Shown: positions 34,961 to 42,869 of the stretch, piece by piece | Layout: each line of letters begins with the position of its first letter | Numbering within the stretch: position 1 is the stretch's first letter | Assembly: GCF_039912695.1 (NCBI RefSeq) | Contig: NZ_JBDSPJ010000023.1 | Location: 124,001 to 188,000 of the forward strand | DNA from: Pseudolysinimonas_A sp039912695 | Lineage (GTDB): Bacteria; Actinomycetota; Actinomycetes; Actinomycetales; Microbacteriaceae | Length of the DNA: 64,000 nucleotides | Direction of reading: 5' to 3' | Position numbers and translations under genes: made by a program | The notes under the pieces: generated by a model | What the model saw: only the letters and a program-made list of their open reading frames with translations | What the model was told of the DNA's origin: nothing | Databases searched by the model: none

Positions 34961-35104
34961 CTCCTGAAGGGGAGTGAGGAACACCAGCAGCACCCCGAGG
35001 GCGACCAGCCACAGCACCAGCCCGACCAGCACGACCTTGCGGTCGTCGGTCTTGACGGGGGCCGGATCGGGGCGACGCTCTGAGTCTTTGAGGAAAAGGC
35101 GCAT
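34871..35104 (-). CDS. DUF2530 two-helix membrane protein
   Basis: A 77-residue DUF2530 protein: cytoplasmic lead MRLFLKDSERRPDPAPVKTD, helix 1 (about 25-43) and helix 2 (about 52-71), ending YTQRRRD. Its ATG overlaps the serC stop (TGATG), so it is co-translated with serC. The last 90 bp, encoding helix 2, lie antiparallel over the acidic tail codons of the DUF3027 gene. Function unknown. Both overlapping frames are recognised families, so both are probably real. Confidence 0.85.
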   Translation of the reverse strand: MRLFLKDSERRPDPAPVKTDDRKVVLVGLVLWLVALGVLLVFLTPLQESGHVGSLWTVLVGLALGLVLLVYTQRRRD

Positions 35105-36255
35105 CAGTTCGCCGCCGCGGCGGTTTCCACGGCGCTCGGCTCACCCGTGACCCGCTCAAGTACCCAGTCGAGGCTCGCGATCAGGGCGGCCACGTCATCC
35201 GGTTCGACGGCCGTGAAGGTCGCGATACGCAACTGATTACGACCTAGCTTGCGATACGGCTCGGTGTCGACGATTCCGTTGTCGCGCAAGATCTGCGCGA
35301 CCGCTGCGGCGTCGACCGTCTCGTCGAAGTCGATCGTCGCGACGACCTGCGAGCGGTCTCCCTTTTCGACCACAAACGGGCTCGCGATCGGCGACGCATC
35401 GGCCCAGTCATAGAGCAGGTCCGACGAGCGCTGGGTTCGGGAGTCGGCCCAGGCCAACCCTCCGTTGCCGTTGATCCAGTCGAGCTGGTTTTCGAGCAGC
35501 AGCAGCGTCGCGAGCGCCGGGGTGTTGAGGGTCTGGTTGAGGCGGCTGTTGTCGAGAGCCTGCTTGAGGCTGAGGATCTCGGGGATCCAACGGTCGCTCG
35601 CCGCGATCCGCTCGATGCGCTCCACCGCGGCAGGCGAAACCAGGGCGAACCACAGGCCGCCGTCGCTGGCCAGATTCTTCTGCGGCGCGAAGTAGTAGAC
35701 ATCCGCTTGCGACGCATCGAATTGGATGCCGCCCGCCGCACTCGTCGCATCGATCACGGTGAGAGCGCCCGGGTCGGCGACCACGCGGGTAACGGGAGCC
35801 ATGACGCCGGTCGAGGTCTCGTTGTGGGTCCAGGCGTAGACGTCGATGCCCGCGAGCACCTCGACGCCAGTACGGGTTCCGCCGGTCGCAGTGATGACGT
35901 GCGGAGCCTCAAGGAACGGAGCTTTCGCAGCGGCCGCAAACTTTGCCCCGAACTCGCCGAACGCGAGATTCTCGCTGCGCTTGTCGATGAGCGAGAAGGC
36001 GGCGGCATCCCAGAACGCAGTCGAGCCGCCGTTGCCGAGCAGAATCTCGTAGCCGTCGGGCGCCGAGAACAGGTCGCCAAGACCTGAGCGCACGCGGCCG
36101 ACGAGGTTCTTCACAGGTGCCTGCCGATGGGAGGTTCCGAGCAGTCCCACATTGTGCTGAAGGTGGGCGATCTGTTCGGGGCGCACCTTCGAGGGTCCGC
36201 AACCGAACCGTCCGTCGACGGGCAACAGGTCGCGGGGGATCTCGAGGCTCGGCAT
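35104..36255 (-). CDS. serC: Phosphoserine aminotransferase, actinobacterial type
   Basis: A 383-residue PLP enzyme catalysing the second step of serine synthesis and a step of B6 synthesis. The PLP lysine is in YYFAPQKNLASDGG; the substrate-binding segments are RFGCGPSKVRPEQ and WTHNETSTGVMAPV; VIDATSAAGGIQFD precedes the PLP site. It is the class V, actinobacteria-specific form with a distinct N-terminus (MPSLEIPRDLLPVDG). It precedes the DUF2530 gene in an operon and is divergent from the DtxR gene. Confidence 0.95.
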   Translation of the reverse strand: MPSLEIPRDLLPVDGRFGCGPSKVRPEQIAHLQHNVGLLGTSHRQAPVKNLVGRVRSGLGDLFSAPDGYEILLGNGGSTAFWDAAAFSLIDKRSENLAFGEFGAKFAAAAKAPFLEAPHVITATGGTRTGVEVLAGIDVYAWTHNETSTGVMAPVTRVVADPGALTVIDATSAAGGIQFDASQADVYYFAPQKNLASDGGLWFALVSPAAVERIERIAASDRWIPEILSLKQALDNSRLNQTLNTPALATLLLLENQLDWINGNGGLAWADSRTQRSSDLLYDWADASPIASPFVVEKGDRSQVVATIDFDETVDAAAVAQILRDNGIVDTEPYRKLGRNQLRIATFTAVEPDDVAALIASLDWVLERVTGEPSAVETAAAAN

Positions 36256-36330
36256 GCTCGAATTCTACCGGCGTACCGGACGCCGCCCGGGCCGACGGGT
36301 ACGCTGATCGACGGCAGCCGGGAGGCCAAG

Positions 36331-37038
36331 ATGACGGATCTCGTCGACACCACCGAGATGTACCTCCGCACCATCCTCGATCTCGAGGAGGAGGGCATCG
36401 TGCCGCTGCGCGCCCGTATTTCTGAGCGGCTCGGGCACTCCGGTCCGACCGTGTCGCAGACCATCGGTCGGATGGAGCGCGACGGTCTGGTTCGTGTCGA
36501 AGGGGATCGCCACCTGGAGTTCACGGCCGAGGGCCGCTTGCGCGCCCTGCACGTGATGCGCAAGCACCGGCTGGCAGAGCGGCTGTTGTACGACGTCATT
36601 GGGCTGGACTGGGCGCTTGTTCACGACGAAGCCTGCCGGTGGGAGCACGTCATGAGCGAGCAGGTCGAGCGACGGCTCCTCGAAATCCTCAACCACCCGA
36701 CCGAGTCGCCCTACGGAAACCCCATCCCCGCACTCGAGGAGATCGGCGGCACGGCGTCGGCGCCCTTCCTCGAAGGTGTCGTCAACATCGTCGAGCGGGT
36801 TCGCAGTGAAGTCGATCCCGTGGTCGTGACCATCCGCCGATTGGGTGAGCCGGTGCAGTTCGAACCCGACCTGTTGGAGCAGTTGAAGACTGCTGGCGTA
36901 CTGCCCGGTGCGGATGCGAGCATCTCGGCCGCCGACGGCTATGTCCTCGTGCGGGTCGACGGTTACGGTGACGGCCTCGAGTTGCCGCCCGAAGTCGCGA
37001 CTCACATCTATGTCGCGCGCCCGACTGGCATTGCCTAA
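36331..37038 (+). CDS. DtxR/IdeR-type metal-dependent repressor
   Basis: A 235-residue iron-dependent repressor aligned with DtxR residue by residue in the metal sites: M10, C102, E105 and H106 (primary) and H79, E83 and H98 (ancillary) are all present. The HTH is in SERLGHSGPTVSQTIGRMERDGL, and residues about 140-235 form the SH3-like domain. Retaining C102 rather than a Mn-selective residue favours iron sensing. It should repress iron uptake and induce storage when Fe2+ is bound. RBS GGGAGG supports the ATG at 36331. Confidence 0.93.
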   Translation: MTDLVDTTEMYLRTILDLEEEGIVPLRARISERLGHSGPTVSQTIGRMERDGLVRVEGDRHLEFTAEGRLRALHVMRKHRLAERLLYDVIGLDWALVHDEACRWEHVMSEQVERRLLEILNHPTESPYGNPIPALEEIGGTASAPFLEGVVNIVERVRSEVDPVVVTIRRLGEPVQFEPDLLEQLKTAGVLPGADASISAADGYVLVRVDGYGDGLELPPEVATHIYVARPTGIA

Positions 37039-37062
37039 CTGCTCCACGTATAGTCAACGAGT

Positions 37063-37168
37063 CCTCTCGGCCACGTAAGCCGGCCGGAGGCCGTTTCGCC
37101 GGGCGTCACGTCACCCATCCTCGGCGGCACGACGTGACATACGACAGGGATGGGGCCGCTGAGAGAGG
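37063..37168 (+). promoter_or_regulatory. Structured leader of the NlpC/P60 gene
   Basis: Two inverted repeats interlock: gtcacgtc (37105-37112) with gacgtgac (37131-37138), and cccatcc (37114-37120) with ggatggg (37148-37154). The order A-B-A'-B' permits a pseudoknot or alternative hairpins. CCTCTC (37063-37068) can pair with GAGAGG (37163-37168), which overlaps the likely ribosome-binding site. Its class is unknown; a c-di-AMP switch was considered and not supported. Confidence 0.5.
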
Positions 37169-37172
37169 CGGT

Positions 37173-37934
37173 GTGGCGCAGGAGTCTCTCGTGTTCTTAA
37201 CCTCACCTGAGCCGACCGGTAGCCGGTCAGCAATCGTTCCCCTTCCTGCGCCTGCTTCGACCCTCACCCCGCGGATCGGGCTTAAGGCTCGCGTCCTGCC
37301 GATTCTGGTCATGGGTGTCGCCGTTCCGGCCATCTTCTGCACGGTCGCCCTTCCGGCCTACGCCTACAGTTCGGCCCAACCCGTCGATGGCCGCGCTACC
37401 GCCGCGCTTGAGGCGTATAAGACGCAGGACGCGCAAACCGTGGATGTCGTCAGCCCCGCCGCAATTGCTGTCGCTCGCGATGACTACACGGCGACCTCGG
37501 CGGCAGACATGCGTCGCTCCGAGCTCGCGGCGGCGGCACGCGCGTACAGCGGCCCGAGTGTGAGCGACCTGCTGAAAAACCCGCCCTACCCGAACTACGA
37601 CCCGGCGACGATCGTCTCGATCGCCGAGCAGTACTTGGGCGTGCCCTACGTCTTCGGCGGAAACTCACCGGCCGGCTTTGACTGCTCGGGATTGACCCAG
37701 TTCGTGTTCGCCAACGTCGGGATTTCGCTTCCGCACTCGTCGAGCGCGCAGGGCCGGATGCAGGCCATCGACCCGGCCGCAGCGCTGCCCGGTGACCTCG
37801 TCGTGCTCGACGGCGGCCATCACGTCGGGATTTACATCGGTGGCGGACAGATGATTCATGCACCGATGCCCGGCACCGTGGTGCGGATCGGCAAGCCGTG
37901 GGGCGACTACTGGTTCGTGCGTCCCGGCATCTGA
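37173..37934 (+). CDS. Secreted NlpC/P60 cell-wall peptidase
   Basis: A 253-residue protein: N-terminal 50 residues, a hydrophobic helix (about 46-68, ARVLPILVMGVAVPAIFC) that exports or anchors it, a linker, and an NlpC/P60 domain from about residue 150. The catalytic Cys is C171 in GNSPAGFDCSGLTQFV, the His is in GGHHVGIYIGGGQMIHAP and the third polar residue follows. It should cleave the peptide stems of peptidoglycan. I chose the GTG at 37173, after GAGAGAGG; an in-frame GTG at 37134 would lie inside the leader structure. Length including the upstream option is 266. Confidence 0.88.
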   Translation: MAQESLVFLTSPEPTGSRSAIVPLPAPASTLTPRIGLKARVLPILVMGVAVPAIFCTVALPAYAYSSAQPVDGRATAALEAYKTQDAQTVDVVSPAAIAVARDDYTATSAADMRRSELAAAARAYSGPSVSDLLKNPPYPNYDPATIVSIAEQYLGVPYVFGGNSPAGFDCSGLTQFVFANVGISLPHSSSAQGRMQAIDPAAALPGDLVVLDGGHHVGIYIGGGQMIHAPMPGTVVRIGKPWGDYWFVRPGI

Positions 37935-38037
37935 GTCGCCGGGCACGTGGGCTAATCGTCACCGTGCCGTAACCGACACCGAGGGTTTGCGGGTCTAGCC
38001 TGGGATCCTCGGAACTCGAGTAAATCGGGAGAGTCGT

Positions 38038-38139
38038 ATGCAGAACACGGGCAGCATCCCTACCAAGGATGCCCGCGCGCTGTTCTTCATACGGCGCAGC
38101 ATCCGTCCGGTCGTGCACTGTCACGTCCCGGTCGACTAA
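38038..38139 (+). CDS. 33-residue small ORF or leader peptide
   Basis: Unrecognised. An ATG at 38038 preceded by GGGAGAG (5-nt spacing) opens a 33-codon frame beginning MQNTGSIPTKDARALFF and ending VVHCHVPVD. The mature sequence is basic in the middle (FFIRRSIRP) with His-Cys-His near the end. A possible -10 element, TAGCCT, lies at 37996-38001. The stop codon TAA (38137-38139) is inside the left arm of a strong intrinsic terminator. It may be an independent small protein or a leader peptide controlling the HNH gene at 38249. Confidence 0.65.
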   Translation: MQNTGSIPTKDARALFFIRRSIRPVVHCHVPVD

Positions 38140-38174
38140 GGCGCCTGTCGGCAACGACGGCGCCTTTTGTGTTT
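38138..38174 (+). terminator. Intrinsic terminator immediately after the small ORF
   Basis: AAGGCGCC (38138-38145), one bulged T, GTCG, a GCAA loop (38151-38154), CGAC, and GGCGCCTT (38159-38166) are followed by TTGTGTTT. An identical GGCGCCTT occurs again at 38227-38234, just upstream of the HNH ribosome-binding site, and could pair with the left arm instead. Confidence 0.85.
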
Positions 38175-38248
38175 GCTCCTCCTGTGTGACAACGGATCTG
38201 GGAATCGAATTTCTGCAAGCCGTGCGGGCGCCTTCGAGAGGAGCCCGA

Positions 38249-38746
38249 ATGCGAACTCTGGTATTGAACGCCGGCTACGAGCCGTTGGCTGTGGTGTCTT
38301 TCAAACGCGCACTGGTGCTGGTGCTGGGCGGAAAGGCGTCGATCGTCGCGAGTGACCCCGACAATCCGGTGGTCGGCACCTCCGGCGCGTGGGATCGCCC
38401 GTCCGTCATCCTGTTGCGGCGGTACGTCAAGGTGCCGAGCGGTCGAAACGTGCCGGTATCTCGTCGGGGTGTGCTGCGTCGCGACCTCCAGCGCTGCGCC
38501 TACTGCCCCGCGAGTGCGACCACGATCGACCACGTTCAGCCCCGCTCGCGCGGTGGTGCGGACAGTTGGGAGAACCTCGTCGCGTGCTGCCTGCGGTGCA
38601 ACAACCTCAAGGGCGACCGCACTCCCCACGAGATGGGCTGGTCGCTGCGCTACATCCCGCGCGCTCCACATGGCACCGCTTGGCTCGTGCGTGGGGTGGA
38701 ACGGGCGCAGCCTCAGTGGGAAGAATTCCTCGCTCCAGCGGCGTGA
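38249..38746 (+). CDS. HNH endonuclease-family protein
   Basis: A 165-residue HNH protein. The N-terminal 75 residues (MRTLVLNAGYEPLAVVSFKR) match the widespread actinobacterial form, and the C-terminal HNH domain has a zinc pair CAYC, the core DHVQPRSRGGADSWENLVACC, and a second CLRCNNLKGDRTP. The last zinc knuckle and the catalytic His are intact. Its biological role is unknown; such stand-alone HNH proteins are nearly universal in this phylum. It lies downstream of the terminator, with GAGAGGAG as ribosome-binding site. Confidence 0.9.
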   Translation: MRTLVLNAGYEPLAVVSFKRALVLVLGGKASIVASDPDNPVVGTSGAWDRPSVILLRRYVKVPSGRNVPVSRRGVLRRDLQRCAYCPASATTIDHVQPRSRGGADSWENLVACCLRCNNLKGDRTPHEMGWSLRYIPRAPHGTAWLVRGVERAQPQWEEFLAPAA

Positions 38747-38817
38747 CCGTTACCTGTACGTGACTTTCCCAGCTTTGTCTCGTACTCTCGAACGGTCGTA
38801 AACCCGGAGGCATTCTT

Positions 38818-39945
38818 GTGACGGATAGCGAGTTCCCCGATCCAATGAGGGGACTCTTCGGCGAGAAGGACGAGAACGTTAGTCGTCCCGATCTCGCTCG
38901 TACGTCCGGTGTTCCCGAAAATGCTGGTGTCCCATCCAGTGGGTGGACCCTCGGTGACTCGCCCGACCTTCCCGTTGCGGCGGTCCCGCCCGCCGACGCG
39001 ACATTCACCTCGCGCCGCGCGATGCGTGAAGCGGGCGGCTACCAGGTTGCGGAATCCGCGGGTTCGCTGCCCGCCACCGCGGCGCCCGCCACCACGACCC
39101 CGGCGCCCGTCACCGCAGCGCCGGTGTCGCGCAACACCCCGACACCGGCGGTGAGCCGGACCACGTCGACGGCGGCGCGCTCGCGACCACGCGGCGCAGC
39201 GAAGCGCTCGAACACCCGGGACAACGTGCGGGCCGGACTCAAACCCCCGCCGACGAGCCTGCGTCGCAAGCTCAGCACCGCGGGTGTCATGACGGTGATC
39301 TTCGGATTGTTCGCAACGCTCGCGCTCCCCGCGTTCGCCGATCAGGGCGGGCCCACCCAGAAGAACGCCGACCCGCTGGCCGGCCAGGCTCTCGACGTGA
39401 CAGCCGCGAATGCGGATGCTGCGACATCCATTCGGGACACGTACGGGGTCACGAACGCGTCCGACCTCAAGAAGCTCTACGCCGAGGCGCTGCGTCAGCA
39501 GAATCTGGCGGCGTACCTCAACTCGGGCGCGAAGGAGCTCGGCGACGACTACCCGTACCCCGACGCGATCAGCATCGACCAGGGCGGTGGGCTTTCACCG
39601 TTCAACTATTACTACCGGGAGTGCGTCGACTTCGTCGCCTGGCGGATGAACCGGGATGCCGGGGTCACCTCTGCGCCGTGGAAGTGGGTCTGGACGAACC
39701 TCGCCCAGGGCAGCGCGCGCTACTGGAAGACGGCCTGGCTGAACCACGGCTGGCCGACCGGGACGACCCCGGAGGTTGGCGCGGTCGCATGGCTGCCGGG
39801 CGGCAACCACGTGGCCTACGTGAACGGCATCCTGCCTGACGGCACGGTGTTGATCGAGGAATACAACTGGAACCGGACTCACGTCTACGGCCAGCGCATC
39901 GTTCCGGCCAGCAGCTACTACTACCTGTACGCGCCGCCCAAGTGA
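38818..39945 (+). CDS. Secreted CHAP-domain peptidoglycan hydrolase
   Basis: A 375-residue protein with a long disordered cytoplasmic N-terminus (about 1-150, Ala/Pro/Thr-rich), a transmembrane/signal segment (about 155-175, AGVMTVIFGLFATLALPAFA) and a C-terminal CHAP amidase/peptidase domain. Catalytic C269 is in YYYRECVDFVAWRMN, and the His is in LPGGNHVAYVNG. The GTG start at 38818 has CGGAGG 8 bp upstream. With the NlpC/P60 gene 1 kb away, it makes a small locus of wall-cleaving enzymes. Confidence 0.88.
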   Translation: MTDSEFPDPMRGLFGEKDENVSRPDLARTSGVPENAGVPSSGWTLGDSPDLPVAAVPPADATFTSRRAMREAGGYQVAESAGSLPATAAPATTTPAPVTAAPVSRNTPTPAVSRTTSTAARSRPRGAAKRSNTRDNVRAGLKPPPTSLRRKLSTAGVMTVIFGLFATLALPAFADQGGPTQKNADPLAGQALDVTAANADAATSIRDTYGVTNASDLKKLYAEALRQQNLAAYLNSGAKELGDDYPYPDAISIDQGGGLSPFNYYYRECVDFVAWRMNRDAGVTSAPWKWVWTNLAQGSARYWKTAWLNHGWPTGTTPEVGAVAWLPGGNHVAYVNGILPDGTVLIEEYNWNRTHVYGQRIVPASSYYYLYAPPK

Positions 39946-40031
39946 TCCGCGTCGTTCGCTGACGCGCCGCCCGCTCAGGCGCGCGACGAGCGTTGGGCGG
40001 GGTCGAGCTCGCGCCATGTCAGGATGAACCG

Positions 40032-42026
40032 GTGAAACGAGAGTTCCGGCCCGACATCCAGGGTCTTCGCGCGATCGCGGTGGCGTTGGTCGTCCTCAGC
40101 CACGCGGGGGTGTCAGTTCTCGACGGAGGTTTCGTCGGCGTCGATGTGTTCTTCGTGATCTCGGGGTTCCTCATCACGACCCACCTCGTCGAGTCGATTG
40201 AGGCGAGCCGGCTCCGGTTGCGCGACTTCTACAGTCGGCGCATCCGGCGACTGCTTCCCGCGGCGCTCATCGTCCTCGCTCTGACCGCGGCGACCGTGGC
40301 GATCTGGTTCCCTCCGCTCATGAAGCCGAAGGCATTCGTCGAGATCGCGGCTGCCGCGCTGTACGGCCCCAACATCCTGTTCGCCGTCTCGGGCACGGAC
40401 TACTTCGCCGGCACGGATCCCTCGGTCGTTCAGCACTACTGGTCGCTCGGCGTCGAGGAGCAGTTCTACCTCTTCTGGCCGCTCCTGCTGCTGCTTGCGT
40501 GGTGGGTTTTCAAACGTTCTCGTCGCGGGTTGTTCGTGGCGGTGGCGATCATCACCGTCGTGTCCTTCGCGCTCGCGGTCGTCGTCACCGACTATCGGCA
40601 GCCGCTCGCCTTCTTCCTGCTGCCGACGCGCGCCTGGCAACTCGGCGTGGGCGCGTTGGTCGCCCTGGCGGTCATCGCGGCTCCCAAGATTTCCGAATAC
40701 CGGTGGTGGAAGGCTCCGCTCGCCTGGGCGGGACTGGTCGGGATCGCCGCCGCCGCGCTGCTCTACGGTCCGGCGACGCCCTACCCCTCGTGGTACGCCG
40801 CCCTGCCAGTTCTCGCGGCCGCCGCCGCGATCCTGGGCGGGACCGGAGCGACGCGCTACGGACCGGCGGCCGTGCTCGCCATCCGCCCGGCGCAGTTCAT
40901 CGGCAAGATCTCGTACTCGCTCTACCTCGTGCACTGGCCGCTGATCATCGTGCCTCAGGTGCTCTTCGGCTGGCGCGAACCCCTTCCTTTCTGGGTGCCG
41001 CTCATCCTCGCGGCGGCCGCCATCCCCCTCGCCTGGCTGTTGTGGCGCTTCGTCGAAGAGCCGGGGAGACGCGGCACGTGGAAGTGGACCGCGTCGGCTA
41101 AGCGGACCCTGATCGTCGGCCTCGCCGCCAGCCTCGCCTTCGCGGTCGTGCTCGTGCCGAGCGCCGTCGTGGTTCAGCGTCTTCCCGTCGACGCGGGACG
41201 GGCGGCGCCGGCGTTCGTGCTGAGCAAGAGTCCGGTGGGGACGGCGTTCGTTCCCAACAACCTCACGCCCAACCTGTGGGCAGGTTCGGGCGACATCCCC
41301 GGCGTCGATCGGCCGGACTGCGTGCGCGACTACGACAATGCCGACCCCACCGGCTGCGCGTACGGCTCCGCGACCGGCGCGCCGACCGTTGCTCTATTCG
41401 GTGACTCTCACGCCGCATCCTGGATCCCCGCCCTCGAAGCCCTCGCGGATGACGGAACGATTCAGATGACCAGGTACACCAAGCGGGGCTGTCCTTCAGC
41501 ATTCGTCGAGGATGTGCTCGTCGATACCAGCCCCTATCCCAACTGCAACGAGTGGCGTCGGGGCGTCATCGATCTGCTGCGCGCCGACCCGCCCGACGTG
41601 GTCGTACTCGCGAATCATGCGGAGCTGTATTTTCCGTACACGGACGACTACGGGGCGGCGCTGAGCCGCACCATCCAAGAGCTCAACCCGTCAACGCGCG
41701 TAATCGTCGTCGGTGACGTACCGAGTCGCGCGTTCGATCCGCAGGACTGTCTCTCGGCCCATCTGCAGGATGCACTGACCTGTGCGAGCCCGGTGTCCGA
41801 AGCGGTCAATCCGCGGGTCGTCGACGCGGAGCGCGGCGCGGCGCAGGCGACGGGCGCCGCCTACCTCGATCTGCAGCCCTACTTCTGCACCGACGTGTGT
41901 CCGCTGATCATGGGCGACGTGCAGACCTATCTCGACGGCAACCACGTGACGGCGACCTTCAGCCGCTACTTCGCGCCCGTGTTCAAGGATGCGATCCTGG
42001 CCGAGCTCACCCCCGCGTCAGGGTGA
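40032..42026 (+). CDS. OafA-type acyltransferase with SGNH domain
   Basis: A 664-residue membrane protein: an Acyltransferase_3 domain with ten helices (opening RPDIQGLRAIAVALVVLSHAG, the catalytic-type His in LSHAG) and GVDVFFVISGFLITTHL, followed by an extracytoplasmic SGNH hydrolase-like domain with the nucleophile in ALFGDSHAASW and the D-x-x-H near DGNHVTATFSRYFA. It probably O-acetylates a surface polysaccharide or peptidoglycan. The GTG at 40032 begins MKREFRPD. Its end overlaps the convergent oxidoreductase gene by 9 bp. Confidence 0.93.
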   Translation: MKREFRPDIQGLRAIAVALVVLSHAGVSVLDGGFVGVDVFFVISGFLITTHLVESIEASRLRLRDFYSRRIRRLLPAALIVLALTAATVAIWFPPLMKPKAFVEIAAAALYGPNILFAVSGTDYFAGTDPSVVQHYWSLGVEEQFYLFWPLLLLLAWWVFKRSRRGLFVAVAIITVVSFALAVVVTDYRQPLAFFLLPTRAWQLGVGALVALAVIAAPKISEYRWWKAPLAWAGLVGIAAAALLYGPATPYPSWYAALPVLAAAAAILGGTGATRYGPAAVLAIRPAQFIGKISYSLYLVHWPLIIVPQVLFGWREPLPFWVPLILAAAAIPLAWLLWRFVEEPGRRGTWKWTASAKRTLIVGLAASLAFAVVLVPSAVVVQRLPVDAGRAAPAFVLSKSPVGTAFVPNNLTPNLWAGSGDIPGVDRPDCVRDYDNADPTGCAYGSATGAPTVALFGDSHAASWIPALEALADDGTIQMTRYTKRGCPSAFVEDVLVDTSPYPNCNEWRRGVIDLLRADPPDVVVLANHAELYFPYTDDYGAALSRTIQELNPSTRVIVVGDVPSRAFDPQDCLSAHLQDALTCASPVSEAVNPRVVDAERGAAQATGAAYLDLQPYFCTDVCPLIMGDVQTYLDGNHVTATFSRYFAPVFKDAILAELTPASG

Positions 42027-42803
42027 GTCGGCGAAGCCGGGATCCTCAGCGAGTGCTTCGAGCCACTGGACGGTCGCGTCGCTCATCCAGTGCGGCGCGT
42101 TGAGGTCGCCCAGATAGCTAATGACGTCGTGCATCTCGTGCGCGCGTCGACGGGCATGCAGGCGCGTACCGTCGAGCAGGCGGTCGACGAGGGCGGCGCC
42201 CTCGGGGCCGAGCTCTGACGCGATCTCGGCCGTCATCCAGTCGCGTTCTCCGAGGTGGCTTGCGGCGGTCACTCCTTCATAGACCAGTGCGGCTAGCCCT
42301 TTCATGAAGACGCTGCGCAGCAGTTTCAACCCGGCGGCGTGACCTGCCACCTCGCCAACGTCACGAATAGGGATGCCCAGTACCGACCACTCGGCAGCGA
42401 CCCGTTCCGCGCCGGTCCCGCTCGCAAGCAGCGGGGTGAGGACTCCCGCTCGCGGGACGGGGGCCATCACAGCGACATCTGCGAACGCCGTCGCGTGGTT
42501 GGCTGCCTGTTGCGCGAGCCCGGCCTTGTGTTCGGGTCTGGCGGTGTTCAGATCGGCGTACACCGTGGATGCGGAGATCGCGGGCAGCGCCGCGTCGAGA
42601 ACGGCTCGCGAGGCCTCGGCCCCGGTGAGGCTCACCACGAAGTCTGCGTTCCGCACGGCGTCGGCGACGGTACCAACCCGCAAGCCGGTCAGGAGCGGCT
42701 CGGGAGATTGCGGGTCATAGCCGACCACGTCGACGCCGAGGGAGCTGAACCCCTCCACGTAAAGACGGCCTGCCTCGCCGAGTCCAAGGACCGCGACACG
42801 CAT
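42018..42803 (-). CDS. NAD(P)-dependent oxidoreductase with DUF1932 (6PGDH-like)
   Basis: A 261-residue protein with a Rossmann domain (MRVAVLGLGEAGRLYVEGF) and a 6-phosphogluconate-dehydrogenase-like C-terminal half, DUF1932 (GHAAGLKLLRSVFMKGLAAL contains the conserved Lys). It is similar to the beta-hydroxyacid dehydrogenase superfamily. It is divergent from the GntR gene with an ATTGTAGACAAT palindrome between, so it likely belongs to the aromatic-catabolism regulon; a reductive step on a ring-cleavage product is a guess. RBS GGGAGATC supports the ATG at 42803. Confidence 0.85.
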   Translation of the reverse strand: MRVAVLGLGEAGRLYVEGFSSLGVDVVGYDPQSPEPLLTGLRVGTVADAVRNADFVVSLTGAEASRAVLDAALPAISASTVYADLNTARPEHKAGLAQQAANHATAFADVAVMAPVPRAGVLTPLLASGTGAERVAAEWSVLGIPIRDVGEVAGHAAGLKLLRSVFMKGLAALVYEGVTAASHLGERDWMTAEIASELGPEGAALVDRLLDGTRLHARRRAHEMHDVISYLGDLNAPHWMSDATVQWLEALAEDPGFADSP

Positions 42804-42833
42804 ATGATCTCCCTCGAACTGCAATGCTGTGTG

Positions 42834-42845
42834 ATTGTAGACAAT
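42834..42845. promoter_or_regulatory. GntR-type operator palindrome, site 1
   Basis: ATTGTAGACAAT is a 12-bp palindrome except for the two centre bases and fits the T-G-T-N-A-C-A pattern bound by FCD-family GntR regulators. It lies between the divergent oxidoreductase and gntR genes, 24 bp before the gntR start. A nearly identical site is found at 47082. Confidence 0.75.
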
Positions 42846-42869
42846 AATGTCGCCGAAGGGAGGATCGCC

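Noticed and set aside
37039..37172. c-di-AMP (ydaO-type) riboswitch before the NlpC/P60 gene
   Set aside because: Such switches precede wall hydrolases in actinobacteria, but the conserved core sequences I know are not present. Only generic interlocked repeats remain.
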